NCBI GenBank assembly: GCA_020226215.1
Contig: CM035233.1
Coordinates: forward strand, 30,092,027 to 30,156,026
Source of the DNA: Sindora glabra
Lineage: Eukaryota; Streptophyta; Magnoliopsida; Fabales; Fabaceae
Direction of reading: 5' to 3'
Length of the DNA stretch: 64,000 nucleotides
Each line of letters opens with the position of its first letter. Position 1 is the stretch's first letter. A program made the translations under genes and the position numbers. This document shows, one piece after another, positions 51,845-62,522 of the stretch. A model generated the notes under the pieces. It worked only from the letters and a program-made list of their open reading frames with translations. It was not told the origin of the DNA and did not search any database.

Positions 51845-52379
51845 TGTTACTGTTCTCAACGAAACAATAACATCTCATTTCATTAGTCTTTGATAGGGTA
51901 AACACCTTGGTTTTGTCAAGGTTTTCCATTTATTCACGAATCATCTTGTCTATATCTTATGTTTTTTAGGTTGGCGTCTTTGTCTACGGACCAAACACAA
52001 CTATGTCACCACGGTAGAGTTTCATAAAACAATTATAACTCGGTTCTTGGATCATGTTACTGTTTCTTGATGAAATAGTAACACATAGTTTCTTAGAAGT
52101 TCCACTGTTAATTGCACCTCATCTTCTCAACTTATGTTCCTATTGCTCGTTATAAATGCAGTAGAGATTCGTAAGATAGTTATGTATTGGTCCTTGACTC
52201 ATGTTGCTGTTTCTCGGTGAAATAGTAACACACAATTACCACGAGGTTGCAATGTTATTCATACCTAACAGAGTTGCACTTATGCATGTTTTTGCTCGTT
52301 GTTTGTTCAGTAGAGTTTTGTTAAATGCATATATTTCATTTTTTATAGTGCATTACTGTTTCTTAATGAAACAGTAACA
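51845..52379. repeat. Four TGTTACTGTTT hairpins in the first intron-like region
   Basis: Palindromes at 51845-51872, 52055-52083, 52202-52230 and 52351-52379; the last three are spaced 147 and 149 bp. The sequence between them is also related (GAGGTTGCA.TGTTAAT.CATACCTC...), so this is a diverged tandem array with the palindrome as its best-kept part. Confidence 0.85.
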
Positions 52380-52472
52380 CACTAGAAAGAATTGGAAGTT
52401 GCATTGTTAATCATACCTCGTTCTATCTATTTATGTATGATTTAATGCTTGATTTGACATTTACTTGAACAG

Positions 52473-55400
52473 AAAGGCACTAAAGTACTCACACAAGTAG
52501 AAGATTCTGAAGAAGAAACCCAAAAATTCTAGCAATACAAGTCCAATCTGTTGGTGTGCATAAGGCAGGTTGATCAGCTTCAATTCGATGATAGACACAT
52601 GATGGTGCTGCAACACAACCCATTTTAGGTCTTAATAAATGCAATTATAACAAAGGAACTGAATCGCAGCATGTGTCGGAAGAGCGATATTGAAATTCAG
52701 TCCATAATTGCTACCTTCTCAAACAAGAATAATCATTTCAATATCGGGGGTGAACATTTTAGAATAACACTAACATCAGTGAAGCTGATCTTTGGAATAA
52801 GGGATGGAGACTAGCCTATCCAGACAACATCTGGTAAAAGGCCATAATTAGACTTCGACACAAGGTGTTTCCATGGCAAAGCACGGATGAGTAAACTAAT
52901 AATATTCAATGCACTCGAAAGAGCAGTGCGAGGAACATCGGAGATTGATGTGCAAGATGTCTCCCGTCTTATGACATTGATGCTTCTAGTCATCCTTTTC
53001 ATACCAAACAGGGCCCACATATTAGGCTGGTCATATATCAAATACGTAGAGGAAGTAGATGCAATAGCACAATATGGGTGGTCACAACACATTCATGACT
53101 AACTAATGAATTCTCTCAAAAAGGACAGCACCCCCAATGTAACCGACTGTGTCATGCTATTGCCAGTAAGTTAAAGATGTCAAAACTCCTTTTTACTTCG
53201 TGACACTATCCTTTACATTGTCTTCATTCATTTCCATTCATTTGAGCGAATGTTCCTATCTCTTTTTGTATGTTTGTTACAAGTCTTGGCTCATGTTACT
53301 GTTTTAGACCAAAAACAGTAATATGTCCCTAATTTATCTGTGAATGGTAACCCAAAGTTTTATGGCATTTTGGTTATTAATGTGATTTCACTTAACAATT
53401 ATTTTTGAGTTTTTCTTTCATGTTGATGACTGCATACAAGAATAACTTGTCATACCTCCAGTTTTTTTGCGCTATTTATTACTCCATCCTTGAATGCAGC
53501 CTCCAAAGGAAACTAACGTGATAAAATGAATGGTTTATTATTGACAGTATTGGCTGTGTAGGATTACAAGCATGCTAAGTGGGCATCACATCGAAAGAGT
53601 TCCAAGATGCCTCAAATGGGACCTAAAGCTCCTCACACGTCAACTGAGGGATCAACTTATCAGCCAACTCCAGGTAACTGTAAGAAAATGTCTACTTATT
53701 ATGAAGGCCGATACATGTCAAAACAAGCAAACATGTTACTGTATATTTCTATGAGAAATAGTAACATCGAACAAGATGTTATTGTTTCTACGTGAAATAG
53801 TAATAGGTCCTTCTCTCGAGGTTTCTATTGTTAATTTGATCCTCATCCTAGTAATTTACTTTGTTTTATGAATGGTGTTGTTGTTTCATAACAAATAGAA
53901 GTATGCCATAGTTACAATGCAGTATGTTACTGTATTTTCTGAAAACAGTAACATACGCCCTTTATTGGTTTTAACAGTTAATAATATTTGATTTGTCAAT
54001 TTTTTTCCCTTCATTGACTTTGTGTTAAGGTTTCTATGTAAAATAGTAACATATCTTGGGGTTCTACTGAACTGGATTAGAAACAGAAATATCTTTTGAT
54101 TCCGATTTCTTTCCATTAACCATACATTATTTTGTGCATTTATTGTGTTTCATAGTTAATAATTTACCCATAATTATTGTTACGTTGTAACTTTGTCCTT
54201 TATTTTTATGTTTCTATTTCTCACCGAAACAGTAACATGCCGACTTACCACACTAACAGTGGAAACACTCTTATGTTTCAGGTCGTAAATAGAGAAATTA
54301 AGCTCACAGTACAAGAATATGACCTCCTCTACATAGTTGAAATAAATGTATAATTAATTAAATTTGTTGACAAAATAAAATCACATGACACACCCTCCCA
54401 ATCGAAGGATTCGAGAGGCGATACTGAGACAGAATCGGCCCAGTATGTGATCCAACCACAGCTAACCAAGTTAGACCAGTTTGTCGATGTTGCACTATCC
54501 ACAAAGAGCAACATCAACAAGACAACGATAAAGTCCTACAGCTTAGGGATTAGCTCTTCAGTGCAAACACAGAAATACTGAGACTGAAGGATGAATTAAC
54601 GTCCCTCACTGAGAAACTCCAGATGTTAGAACGTCAGACACAACAAAACGTAGAGACAATAGCAAAACTTAACAGCCTTAACGCACAACTACAGGAGCAA
54701 CTTTCCACTGCAACAAGTGAGGCGGAAAACCTTAGGGCGGTTAACGATAGTTTGGAAAGTCAGAATAGATAGCTCAATGCACAGCTATCAGAACAAATTA
54801 TGCAGGTGGTTGAGCAAGATGAGGAAGAAACCACCGAAGCTGATGAACAAGATATAGACGAGGAAAAGCAGCGTTCGATGATAGCTGGTATTAAAAAGAA
54901 AACAAGAAAAATAAAACGGGACGAAGAGTTCACGTACTCGGGGCCATTAAAAAAATGTACAAGACAAACAGATACACGAAAATAGACAGCAACTGCTGAA
55001 GAGGTCCATGGGTAGAGTAAAGAGGCCCCTGTTATAATTGAAGATGATACACCAATAGATAAAACTAAGAAAAAGCAAACTCATAAGACAACGAATACTA
55101 CAAAGTTGCTAGCTACAAAATACCTGACCAGAGATGTCAAGAGTAAGATGGTGCAAATAAAATTGGCAGGAGATCCACAGTAAGTCATGTCCTATTTTCT
55201 TCTCAATTCTTTACATTTACTAGAAATTATTGCCTATCGCCTTGTCTCATCCCCATGCCAAATCATCATATGTAGTGTTTTTGTGTGGTCAATCCCCCAA
55301 TAGGATTTGTTCATAACTTTTGAGGAGTTGGTGGGAGTAATGAAGGAGAAGTCAATCACGAACAATGTATGTATCATCTGATCATTTAAACGCATTATTG

Positions 55401-56826
55401 TTTTGTCTTGTTCCACCCTCTAGTTATGTTATTGTTTCTTCCCTAAATAGTAACAAGAACTAACTGAGTCTATTTGGGCTCAAAAAACATAGTGCTACTG
55501 TATGGAGTGCAAACATTTAGATACAATTATTCTTTTTGTTACAAATGCTGGATTCTTGTGCTATTGTTTGGAGTTTGCCACCCTTATCATTCATCTAACA
55601 AGAACTAAACAATCAATACAGATCATAGATGGCTATGCCTACACTCTGAGCCTATTTTCCACGAACAGTAAAAGGAAGATATTTGTATTCGACAACTGCT
55701 GCTGGATAAGATCCTGAATCCATTTCCCAGATATGAATTACAGAAGACAGCATTGATATTGACTTGGGTTAAAACTATGTTGATAGTCTTACATTGTGAG
55801 CGATGCCAAGTTACTCCAAGAAGTCAGGCAGTTCAAATTTGATGCACATATGGAAGAGGCAATGGCTGCAGATGTTGTTATCTTCCCAATGAACTCTACA
55901 GGCGTGAATGACTTCAAAAACACTAACCACTTCACACTTCTCGTCCTAGATAATAAAGAGTGCAAATGGACACACTACAACTCGCTGCGGCTGAGAAGAG
56001 AGGGGGCACCGGATCCATACTTTTGTGATGTCATAATGGTGGTGAGTGATTTTAAATACTACTATAGAATAGACAACGTTACTCTTTGTTATCTTGTTGA
56101 CATTACTATTTCCATCAGAGACAGTAACATATCACACTTAAAATACGACAACGTCGTATCTCTCGTATGTAGCTCATAGCATGGTTATCCATTGGAGAAA
56201 ACATGTCAAGTGTCAATCTATTAGATGATAAGTTGTTATTCGTTAATGTTTCTATTTCTTGTAAAAATAGTAACACTTTGTTCTCTTAGAGTTTCATTTT
56301 TTAATTAAACTTCATTGGGTTATTTGTATGTTGGATGTGCTTTTTACTGATGTTACTGTTGCCATAACAAAAAATAATAACTCATAACAATACAAGATGT
56401 TACAGCCAACAGTGTAGACAGTTATATAGAGTTTTCATTTTTCATTTTTTGTTTGTTTACTAACAACAAAAGGACTATTACGAGAGAAAGATGAATGAAG
56501 TCCTTGCACAGGGTGGACTGGATAAGAGGGTAGAGCCAGCCACGGCAGGTCCATCTTTTGAGATAATATCATATGAATGGGCACCTCAATAGGAAAAAAC
56601 GTCGTAAGTAGCAAGTTCTTTTCTTATCCAAGGATAACATGTCTAGTTGGTACCAAACTAACTCGTTACTATTTTCCAAGCAAGATTGTGGGATTTTCGT
56701 ATGCTTGCATATAGAGAATATATTCAGCAATAAAGAGTTTCAAGAACAATTTCCACTAGAGGAAGTGAGATAATACAGAGCAAAATTAGTTACTAAATTC
56801 CTCGAGAATTTCAATCTTCCCAGCTG
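52473..56826 (+). pseudogene. Ulp1/SENP-type (C48) cysteine protease gene with plant-mobile domain, decayed
   Basis: Ulp1-type enzymes process SUMO and cut it from target proteins. Exon 52473-53165 stays in one frame for about 230 codons but has five stops; it holds LTSVKLIFGIRDGD and LGWSYIKYVEEVDAIAQYGW, the style of the DUF1985/plant-mobile region that precedes Ulp1 domains in plant transposon-linked genes. It ends at a CA|GTAAGT donor. Exon 53562-53673 has clean AG and GT borders. 54282 to about 55180 encodes a coiled coil (LKDELTSLTEKLQMLERQ...) and an acidic-to-basic linker, with a frameshift near 54500. The protease domain lies in exons near 55610-55700 (IIDGYAYTLSLF), 55796-56040 (NHFTLLVLD...WTHYNSL), 56472-56602 and 56681-56826 (QDCGIFVCLHIEN). 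The catalytic His, the Asp/Asn position, Gln and Cys are all still readable. Many stops make it a pseudogene. Cargo of the Harbinger element, opposite in strand to its own genes. Confidence 0.82.
53294..54237. repeat. Second cluster of TGTTACTGTTT hairpins in Ulp1-like introns
   Basis: Palindromes at 53294-53323, 53734-53766, 53778-53805, 53925-53953, 54029-54051 (partial) and 54209-54237. Spacings of 147 and about 180 bp occur. Three or four more lie at 55427-55455, 56100-56129, 56247-56275 and, decayed, 56351-56382. All are in non-coding parts of the gene. Confidence 0.85.
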
Positions 56827-57134
56827 AAGTTGATTATTGTGCACATATATAACACTAAAGTTAATTATTATGCACATATGTAACACTAAATTCATGTAAA
56901 ACCATTGTCTTAGATATATTTAAAATCCAACTATATGTATAACTCAATTGTAAATGTTAATCTTCTATACAGTTTAATCTTATATCCAGTTTATGTTAAC
57001 ACTCAGACAACAGTGTTGCCATATGAATTACTGAACACGTTGTCAATAGTTAGTATGAACGAAGTATATTCTTTGAAATAGTCCAAAGGCGATAGACATG
57101 CATCTCTCACATGCATACGGGCCAATTTCTTGGG
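56827..57134. other. 3' flank of the Ulp1-like gene, no gene
   Basis: AT-rich sequence after the final stop, with two copies of an ATTATGCACATAT.TAACACTAA phrase (56833-56895). The part from 57040 on already resembles the flank of the downstream array (compare 58560-58640). Confidence 0.5.
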
Positions 57135-58666
57135 TGTTATTGTTTTCATCCAAAACAGTAACATCCCCCAAATAGGCATTTCCTGGTTCTTATTCGGAGA
57201 GGAGCTTGTCAACTTGATATAAATAACCACCCGGACCCGACTTCTAGCCACTTGAAACCTTCTGGGCTCAAAACTCAACAGCCTCGATGATGTTATTGTT
57301 TTCATCCAAAACAGTAACATCCCCCAAATAGGCATTTCCTGGTTCTTATCCGGAGAAGAACTTGTCAACTGACATAAATGACCACCCGAACCCGACTTCC
57401 AGCCACCTGAAACCTCCGGGGCTCAAAACTCAACAGCCTCGATAATGTTACTATGTTTTGTTCAAAACAGTAACATCCCCAAATAGGCATTTCCTAGTTC
57501 TTGTCCAGAGAAGGAACTTGTCAACTGACATAAATAACCACTCGAACCTGACTTCCAGCCACTTGAAACTCCCGGGGCACAAAACTCCAATGCATGCGAT
57601 GATGTTACTATTTTGGTCCAAAACAGTAATATCCTATAAAAAGGCATTTCTTGGATCTTATCTGGGGAGGAACTTGTCAAATGATATAAATAACCACCCA
57701 AACCCGACTTCCAGCCACCTTGAAACCTCCCGGGCTCAAAACTCAACAGCCTCGATGATGTTACTATTTTAGTCCAAAACAGTAACATCCCCCAAATAGG
57801 CATTTCCTAGTTCTTGTCCGGAGAAGAACTTGTCAACTGACATAAATGACCACCTAAACCTGACTTCCAGCCACCTAAAACCTCTCAGGCTCAAAACTCA
57901 ATAGCCTCGATGATGTTACTATTTTAGTCCAAAACAGTAACATCCCCCAAATAGGCATTTCCTAGTTCTTATCCGGAGAAAAGCTTGAATAACTACCCAG
58001 ACCTGACTTCTAGCCACCTAAATCCTTCCGGGCCTAAAACTCAACAGCCTCGATGATGTTACTGTTTTCGTCCAAAATAGTAACATACCCTAAATTGGCA
58101 TTTCTTGGTTCTTATCTGGAAAGGAGCTTGTCAACTAACATAAATAACCACCTGAACCCGACTTCCAGCCACCTGTAACCCCCCGGGCACAAAACTCCAA
58201 CGCACGTGATTATGTTACTATTTTAAACCAATACAGTAACATGCAGGTTGTTAGCCTGGTTTCTCAGGTAATGTAGCCAATGCACAACAGGCTCTACCCC
58301 AGAAGTGGAAATGCATCCAATTGACGTTAATGAGCCACATTCCTGGGTGTTACTGTTTAGTCTAAAACAGTAACATCCCACAAAGAAGCGGTTATTGGAT
58401 CTTATCCAGAGAGAAACGCGTCAAGTTGCATAATTAACTAACAAGACTTACATTCTAGCCACTTGTAACCCCTCGGGATCAATTCTCCTTCAGCCTCAAC
58501 GATGTTACTGTCTCCGACCTAAACAGTAACATGCAGCTGATTGGCCTGCTTTCTCAAATGAAGTGGCCACTTAACAGTGTGCAGACCCCTAGCAATAAAC
58601 ATGTTTCTCTCACACTACAACGAGTTGCATTCTTGGGTGTTACTATTTTCATCCAAAACAGTAACA
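57135..58666. repeat. Eleven-unit tandem array built around the TGTTACTGTTT hairpin
   Basis: Palindromes start at 57135, 57291, 57446, 57603, 57759, 57914, 58057, 58213, 58348, 58503 and 58638. Most steps are 155-157 bp; three are shorter (143, 135 and 135). Between palindromes the units share CCCCCAAATAGGCATTTCC, GAGCTTGTCAACTGACATAAA, CCCGACTTCCAGCCACCTG and GGGCTCAAAACTCAACAGCC. Units 8-11 are more diverged and include a second flank type (TCTTGGG before the palindrome). This unit differs from the intron array except for the palindrome. The long frames on both strands here (57003-57368, 57458-57772, 57462-57803) come from the repeat and are not genes. Confidence 0.93.
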
Positions 58667-58988
58667 TCCAAGATAATGTGTAATCATGAGCGTTCGATGA
58701 GGCATGAAATGAACTGAACTGTACTACACTATGCTGCACTATGGGAGTCTCAATAGAATTACCATTGGAAAAAAAACAAGAATGTATTGTTATATTCCAC
58801 TAAAAGCTTTGAGAAAATCTAGTCCAGTAGCTTATATACATTAACTGGAAGCCACATCAATTAAATACATTATAGGCTCCAATATTAGATAAGTGTCCAA
58901 AAAATAGGTGCACATACAAAAGTTAATTAACATAACATGAGTTCAGTGAATGTGTTGGCTCCTAATGACTACTAGTTTTCATAGAACT
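58667..58988. other. Spacer between repeat array and ORF1 pseudogene
   Basis: No gene seen. It is the putative 3' untranslated side of the minus-strand ORF1 and shows no hairpin copy. Confidence 0.5.
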
Positions 58989-60080
58989 TCACTGATATGG
59001 AAGTAACAAACCATGCACATAGGCAGCTCTAAAATCTTCTGGAAGGCTAAAAAAGAAATTAACTTCTAGAGGGTTGAGAGCAATTTTCCTTGCCACATTC
59101 ATAACTTGGGTAGGAGTTAACCTACCAATCTTCATAATCTCACTAGTCACTTGCATCCTTCTCCTTGCAGAATTAGATTCATGTTAGAAATAAGAAGTCA
59201 AGTGGCCCATGTGTTTACTTGCATCTTCCATCACATCACCTATTCGTACAAATCTAGAAGAGAATTCTCTCAAAACTTCTAAATTTTCTATCTTTGCCTA
59301 CTTTGACTTACGATTTGATGGAGTGGTTGAAGAAGAAGTTCCCATTGGGGCACATGGAGAGACTGGGTAAGTGTCCTTCACGGAAAAAGCAGGAACGTGT
59401 TCTTCTTGCTTTTCTTCTTCTTTATCCCTTACTTCGTCTTCCATTCCCTCTAATGCATCTTGTGGATTTACAACCTCATCTCCAATGGCTCTATCCTTCC
59501 CAAATATTTTGGCTAAATCATCAAAAAATGGAAATGGCTTGTTTCTTAACCCTAGTGACATTTTTATGGCTCTAGCATAAAAGAAAGGAAAATATAATGA
59601 AAGAATAAGGTAAAACTTTAAAAGTTGTCACCTAATAAATAGAAATATACACAGACACACATATGTGCATAGAAGAAAAAGCATAATATAAAATATTACC
59701 TTCACCCATTCATCGTAGACTAGTTTTGAGTAAGTTACGAACTTTTCTTCATCATTTCATCCAAATCTGCTGGCAGCTAGACCAAGCAACTCCGCAATAG
59801 CATTATATTGATTCCTCAAATATTTGATATGGGACCCGATGTGTGGTTTAGCCTTCATACCACACCCAGGAAGCTTTTAATCCATAAGTTGTTCCAACCT
59901 GTTATAAGCACCATTCTTGAACTGGCCATTATCCGTTTTCCAACCACCCAGCTCCACAAGATCTATCATTGCACTAATTAGTGCATGATCCTCAGCGCTT
60001 CCATATCTTGTGCATCCTCTAGATAGGTTCGCACCGTTACCACCTTGGTTGGCATTTCTTTAAGCTTTTGGTTAACTCAT
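58989..60080 (-). pseudogene. PIF/Harbinger ORF1, Myb/SANT-like DNA-binding protein, decayed
   Basis: In plant PIF/Harbinger elements this protein binds DNA and helps bring the transposase to the element ends. The start ATG is at 60080. Exon 1 (60080 to about 59701) reads in one frame: GANLSRGCTRYGSAEDHALI, then DLVELGGWKTDNGQFKNGAY, KLPGCGMKAKPHIGSHIKYL, QYNAIAELLGL and YDEWVK, the typical Myb/SANT-like domain, with four stops. A GT donor follows YDEWVK. Exon 2 (about 59580-58989) has GLRNKPFPFFDDLAKIFGKD, an acidic Glu/Lys linker and a C-terminal LPEDFRAAYVHGLL-like block, with two internal stops before the end at 58989. No frameshift is needed, so decay is mainly by point nonsense changes. 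It lies downstream of the transposase on the same strand. Confidence 0.88.
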
Positions 60081-60306
60081 TTGTAAAGAAGGAAATATAA
60101 AGAGAGAGGAAACATAGGAATTCGTAAGAGCGACATTCTGCTCATGATTTAGCAATCTAGGATGATTATACTACTAGTTCAATAAAAGGCGAAGTCATTA
60201 ATAAGAACTTATTACAAATTCAGATAAAAATAATACAAGAATAAAGTGTATATTATCTATCAATCCATAAATGCAATATAAGTGAAACATGCTACGTAGT
60301 TTTTGC
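60081..60306. other. Spacer between the two Harbinger pseudogenes
   Basis: About 225 bp, AT-rich, no gene. It contains the upstream region of ORF1 and the end of the transposase gene. Confidence 0.5.
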
Positions 60307-61668
60307 TAAACCCTGTTCAATGGTGTGGAGTCATGTAACCATACATTATACATCTCATTAGCAAGATCATGTCTGAATGTACTCCATGCAGCACTAGATT
60401 CCATAATCCCAATATTAAGTTCACCATTGTCTTCTTCCTCACCATCCACAAGCAAGGGCTCCTATGGGATCCACACTAATGTATGTGCAAATGAAATTAT
60501 GCATCAATGCATAAGCCAAGATAATTCTACCCATAGTTCTCCTAGGGTACCAAGTTGTACATCTTAGAATACCCCATCTCATTTTTAACAATCCAAAACA
60601 CCTCTCAATAACATTTCTTGCTTAAGAATACCTCATATTAAAATATTCCTCAGCAGATATTGGTTGAGCACCACTCTTCCACACACTTAGATGATATCTT
60701 TGGCCTCTAAATGGTGTTAGAAAACTCTCACAATTCATGTATCCGGCATCACACAAATAGTAGTTACTTATAATTAACCAAGATAAGTGTTAAATAGTTT
60801 CATCTCAAATAAGCTCTTTAGTTCAGATTGAGCAATGTCAAGGTACCTATGTTGTTACCTTGTGGAACTATCAAAGCAATTTTTTCTAGAAAGTGCATCT
60901 CGAAGGACTCTATTATCATGTGCGGACCCCTCCCAACTAGGCAATATATAAATAAATTGCAAATCTCACGTACACGCAGTTAACACATTAGTAGTGAGTT
61001 CTCCTTTTCTATTCTTGAACCTAGCTTTATCTTTATCCCCAATACGAACCTTAATATGACTTCCATCCTAAGCACCTAAGCAATTCTGCAGTGTGTATAT
61101 ATATAACTTGTTAATAGATACTATATATATTTATAAATATTTACACATTCATCTGATCTTCCTAAAAATTCTAACTTATCTTAAACAATTTCCACCTCTC
61201 ATCTTGGTAATTCTTTATCACTAGTTCAGGTTTCTTTAATAGAATATCATGGCATCTAAGGACGGCGTGGAGAACTGAATTGAAGTGCCTAGATATTGTC
61301 TCACCACTTCCCCTAAAATACAATTGAGTTCTTCAATTTTTTATGTCATGAGAAAGTGTGAATAGAAATAAAGCAACCATCTCCTTTAAACTAGTATTCC
61401 TATTTCCTTGTAACTTACCAACATTTCTAAGCATATCACATAACTTAGAAAAATAAGCTCTATTCATCCTAAGGTTATCCAAGCATGCTAAGTCATTTTC
61501 TTGAATCATTGGCCTGAGATTTAAAAGCCTAGCATGATATCTTTCTTTAGCACAACTGTCAAATATATAGGATATAGGATTAGGCAATCTAATGTCCAAA
61601 AAGGATAGAAGATACATAAATTTAACAATAGCCTCCAAAGTCATGAGCATCATCTGTGTGTATAACAC
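60307..61668 (-). pseudogene. PIF/Harbinger DDE transposase, decayed
   Basis: The nuclease that cuts the element ends. The N-terminal part (61668-61333) is open: LRPMIQENDLACLDNLRMNR, then FSKLCDMLRNVGKLQGNRNT and EMVALFLFTLSHD, the helical region before the DDE domain. After a stop the frame continues LYFRGSGETISRHFNSVLHA and, across an intron, NCLGA*DGSHIKVR (first Asp, with a stop where Leu or Val stands), LPSWEGSAHDNRVLRDA (second Asp), CDAGYMNCESFLTPFRGQRY and ARNVIERCFGLLKMRW (Glu). The C-terminal tail needs a frameshift near 60455 and ends at TAG 60307. All three catalytic acids are still readable, but at least five stops or shifts inactivate it. Confidence 0.9.
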
Positions 61669-62105
61669 AATAATGTAGTAGCAATCTTATTCTTTTTACT
61701 CAATGGTAAGCGAGCCATAACTGTATGACATAGGCAAATTATATGCAAGAATGTTATAAGTTAGAATAGCAATAAAAATATGGTCAGCCACTTTTAGTAA
61801 TTTGAATTCAACAAATACCATTCATCTTTTTCAAGGTAGTCAACAAGCAAACAATAACGGTATCATATTCAGAACCTTTTAGAAGCTCTGTCGTGGGGGG
61901 TGGATTAAACATCCTAATTTGCTAAACCATAACCATACACCCTTATCGGTTAAATTCTATCATTATTTTATTACTGTTCGTATTCTAACGCTACAACTCT
62001 TATTCTTTGATGGAAAGTCGGGAAGGATAAAAATTTTCAAATATGAAGGCTGTAACTTACATAATAGAAAAAGAGGAAATATAATAAGCAAGGTCATCAA
62101 GGCTT
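61669..62105. other. Upstream region of the transposase pseudogene, no gene
   Basis: AT-rich, with no domain in any frame. The small plus frame at 61919-62161 has no recognised domain. A promoter for the minus-strand transposase would be expected here, but no clear box can be chosen. Confidence 0.45.
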
Positions 62106-62250
62106 ACCAGAAATCGCTAGTACCATTGCCGAGAACTACTACGAGGGTTGAGAGGAGATGAGAGAAGCTCGAGAACTAGAAATCATTAGTACCATTGTCG
62201 GAAATTGCTGCTAGGGCTGAGAGGAGACGGGAGATGCTCAAGAAACAATG
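62106..62250. repeat. About 75-bp tandem duplication near the right Harbinger end
   Basis: Two units share CAGAAATC.CTAGTACCATTG or its variant, then G.TGAGAGGAGA and GATGCTCAAGAA or GAAGCTCGAGAA. The first is at about 62106-62180, the second at 62181-62250. They are GC-richer than the flanks and probably subterminal element sequence or 5' leader. Confidence 0.8.
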
Positions 62251-62508
62251 ACTTACACGAAGAAATGAATCCTGATATTCAAATTATAAGGGTAAAATTG
62301 GTATTAACTAAAATAGGGTCATTTTCGTTTGTAAATTAATTAAAAGCGCAGGTAATAAAACTTACCCGGGAGGAGTGGGTAAGTGATCTCCTGCGTTTTA
62401 TAGGAAATACAAGTTCCCGGGAAGATCCATTTCCTCCAATTTATGCAACCAAATAACTCTATGGTAATTTATATCCTGGGAAGTCCAATTTTCTATGTTG
62501 TTGCTGCC

Positions 62509-62522
62509 AACCAAATGACCCC
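62509..62522 (-). repeat. Right terminal inverted repeat of the Harbinger element
   Basis: The reverse complement reads GGGGTCATTTGGTT, followed by TAA in the flank. The next subterminal GTTATTTGGTTGCAT repeats the same core. Confidence 0.85.

Larger units (their letters stand above)
50883..62522. mobile_element. 11.6-kb PIF/Harbinger DNA transposon with captured Ulp1-like gene
   Basis: The termini are GAGGTCGTTTGGTT at the left and GGGGTCATTTGGTT (reverse complement) at the right, flanked by TAA on both sides (50880-50882 and 62523-62525), the usual 3-bp target of PIF/Harbinger. Excision restores the Z LTR. Subterminal GTTTGGTT and ACTTCC..GGA motifs recur at both ends. Inside are minus-strand pseudogenes for both Harbinger proteins and a plus-strand Ulp1-like pseudogene, plus about 25 short palindromes. 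Base composition is visibly less AT-rich than the surroundings. I cannot exclude that 51.1-58.7 kb is a further nested element, because I found no second set of termini. Confidence 0.85.

Noticed and set aside
55234..55416. 60-codon minus frame in the Ulp1-like gene
   Set aside because: It crosses an exon-intron region of the plus-strand gene and has no domain.
57003..57803. Open frames of 104-121 codons on both strands in the hairpin array
   Set aside because: They repeat internally with the 156-bp unit (the same peptide block twice) and exist on both strands; they arise from repeat periodicity.
57135..58666. CRISPR-like look: short palindromic repeat with regular spacing
   Set aside because: The intervening sequences are themselves repeated, not unique spacers, and the context is a plant transposon.
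59294..59580. Plus-strand frames opposite the Myb/SANT-like ORF1
   Set aside because: Shadow frames; the minus strand matches the known PIF ORF1 organisation.
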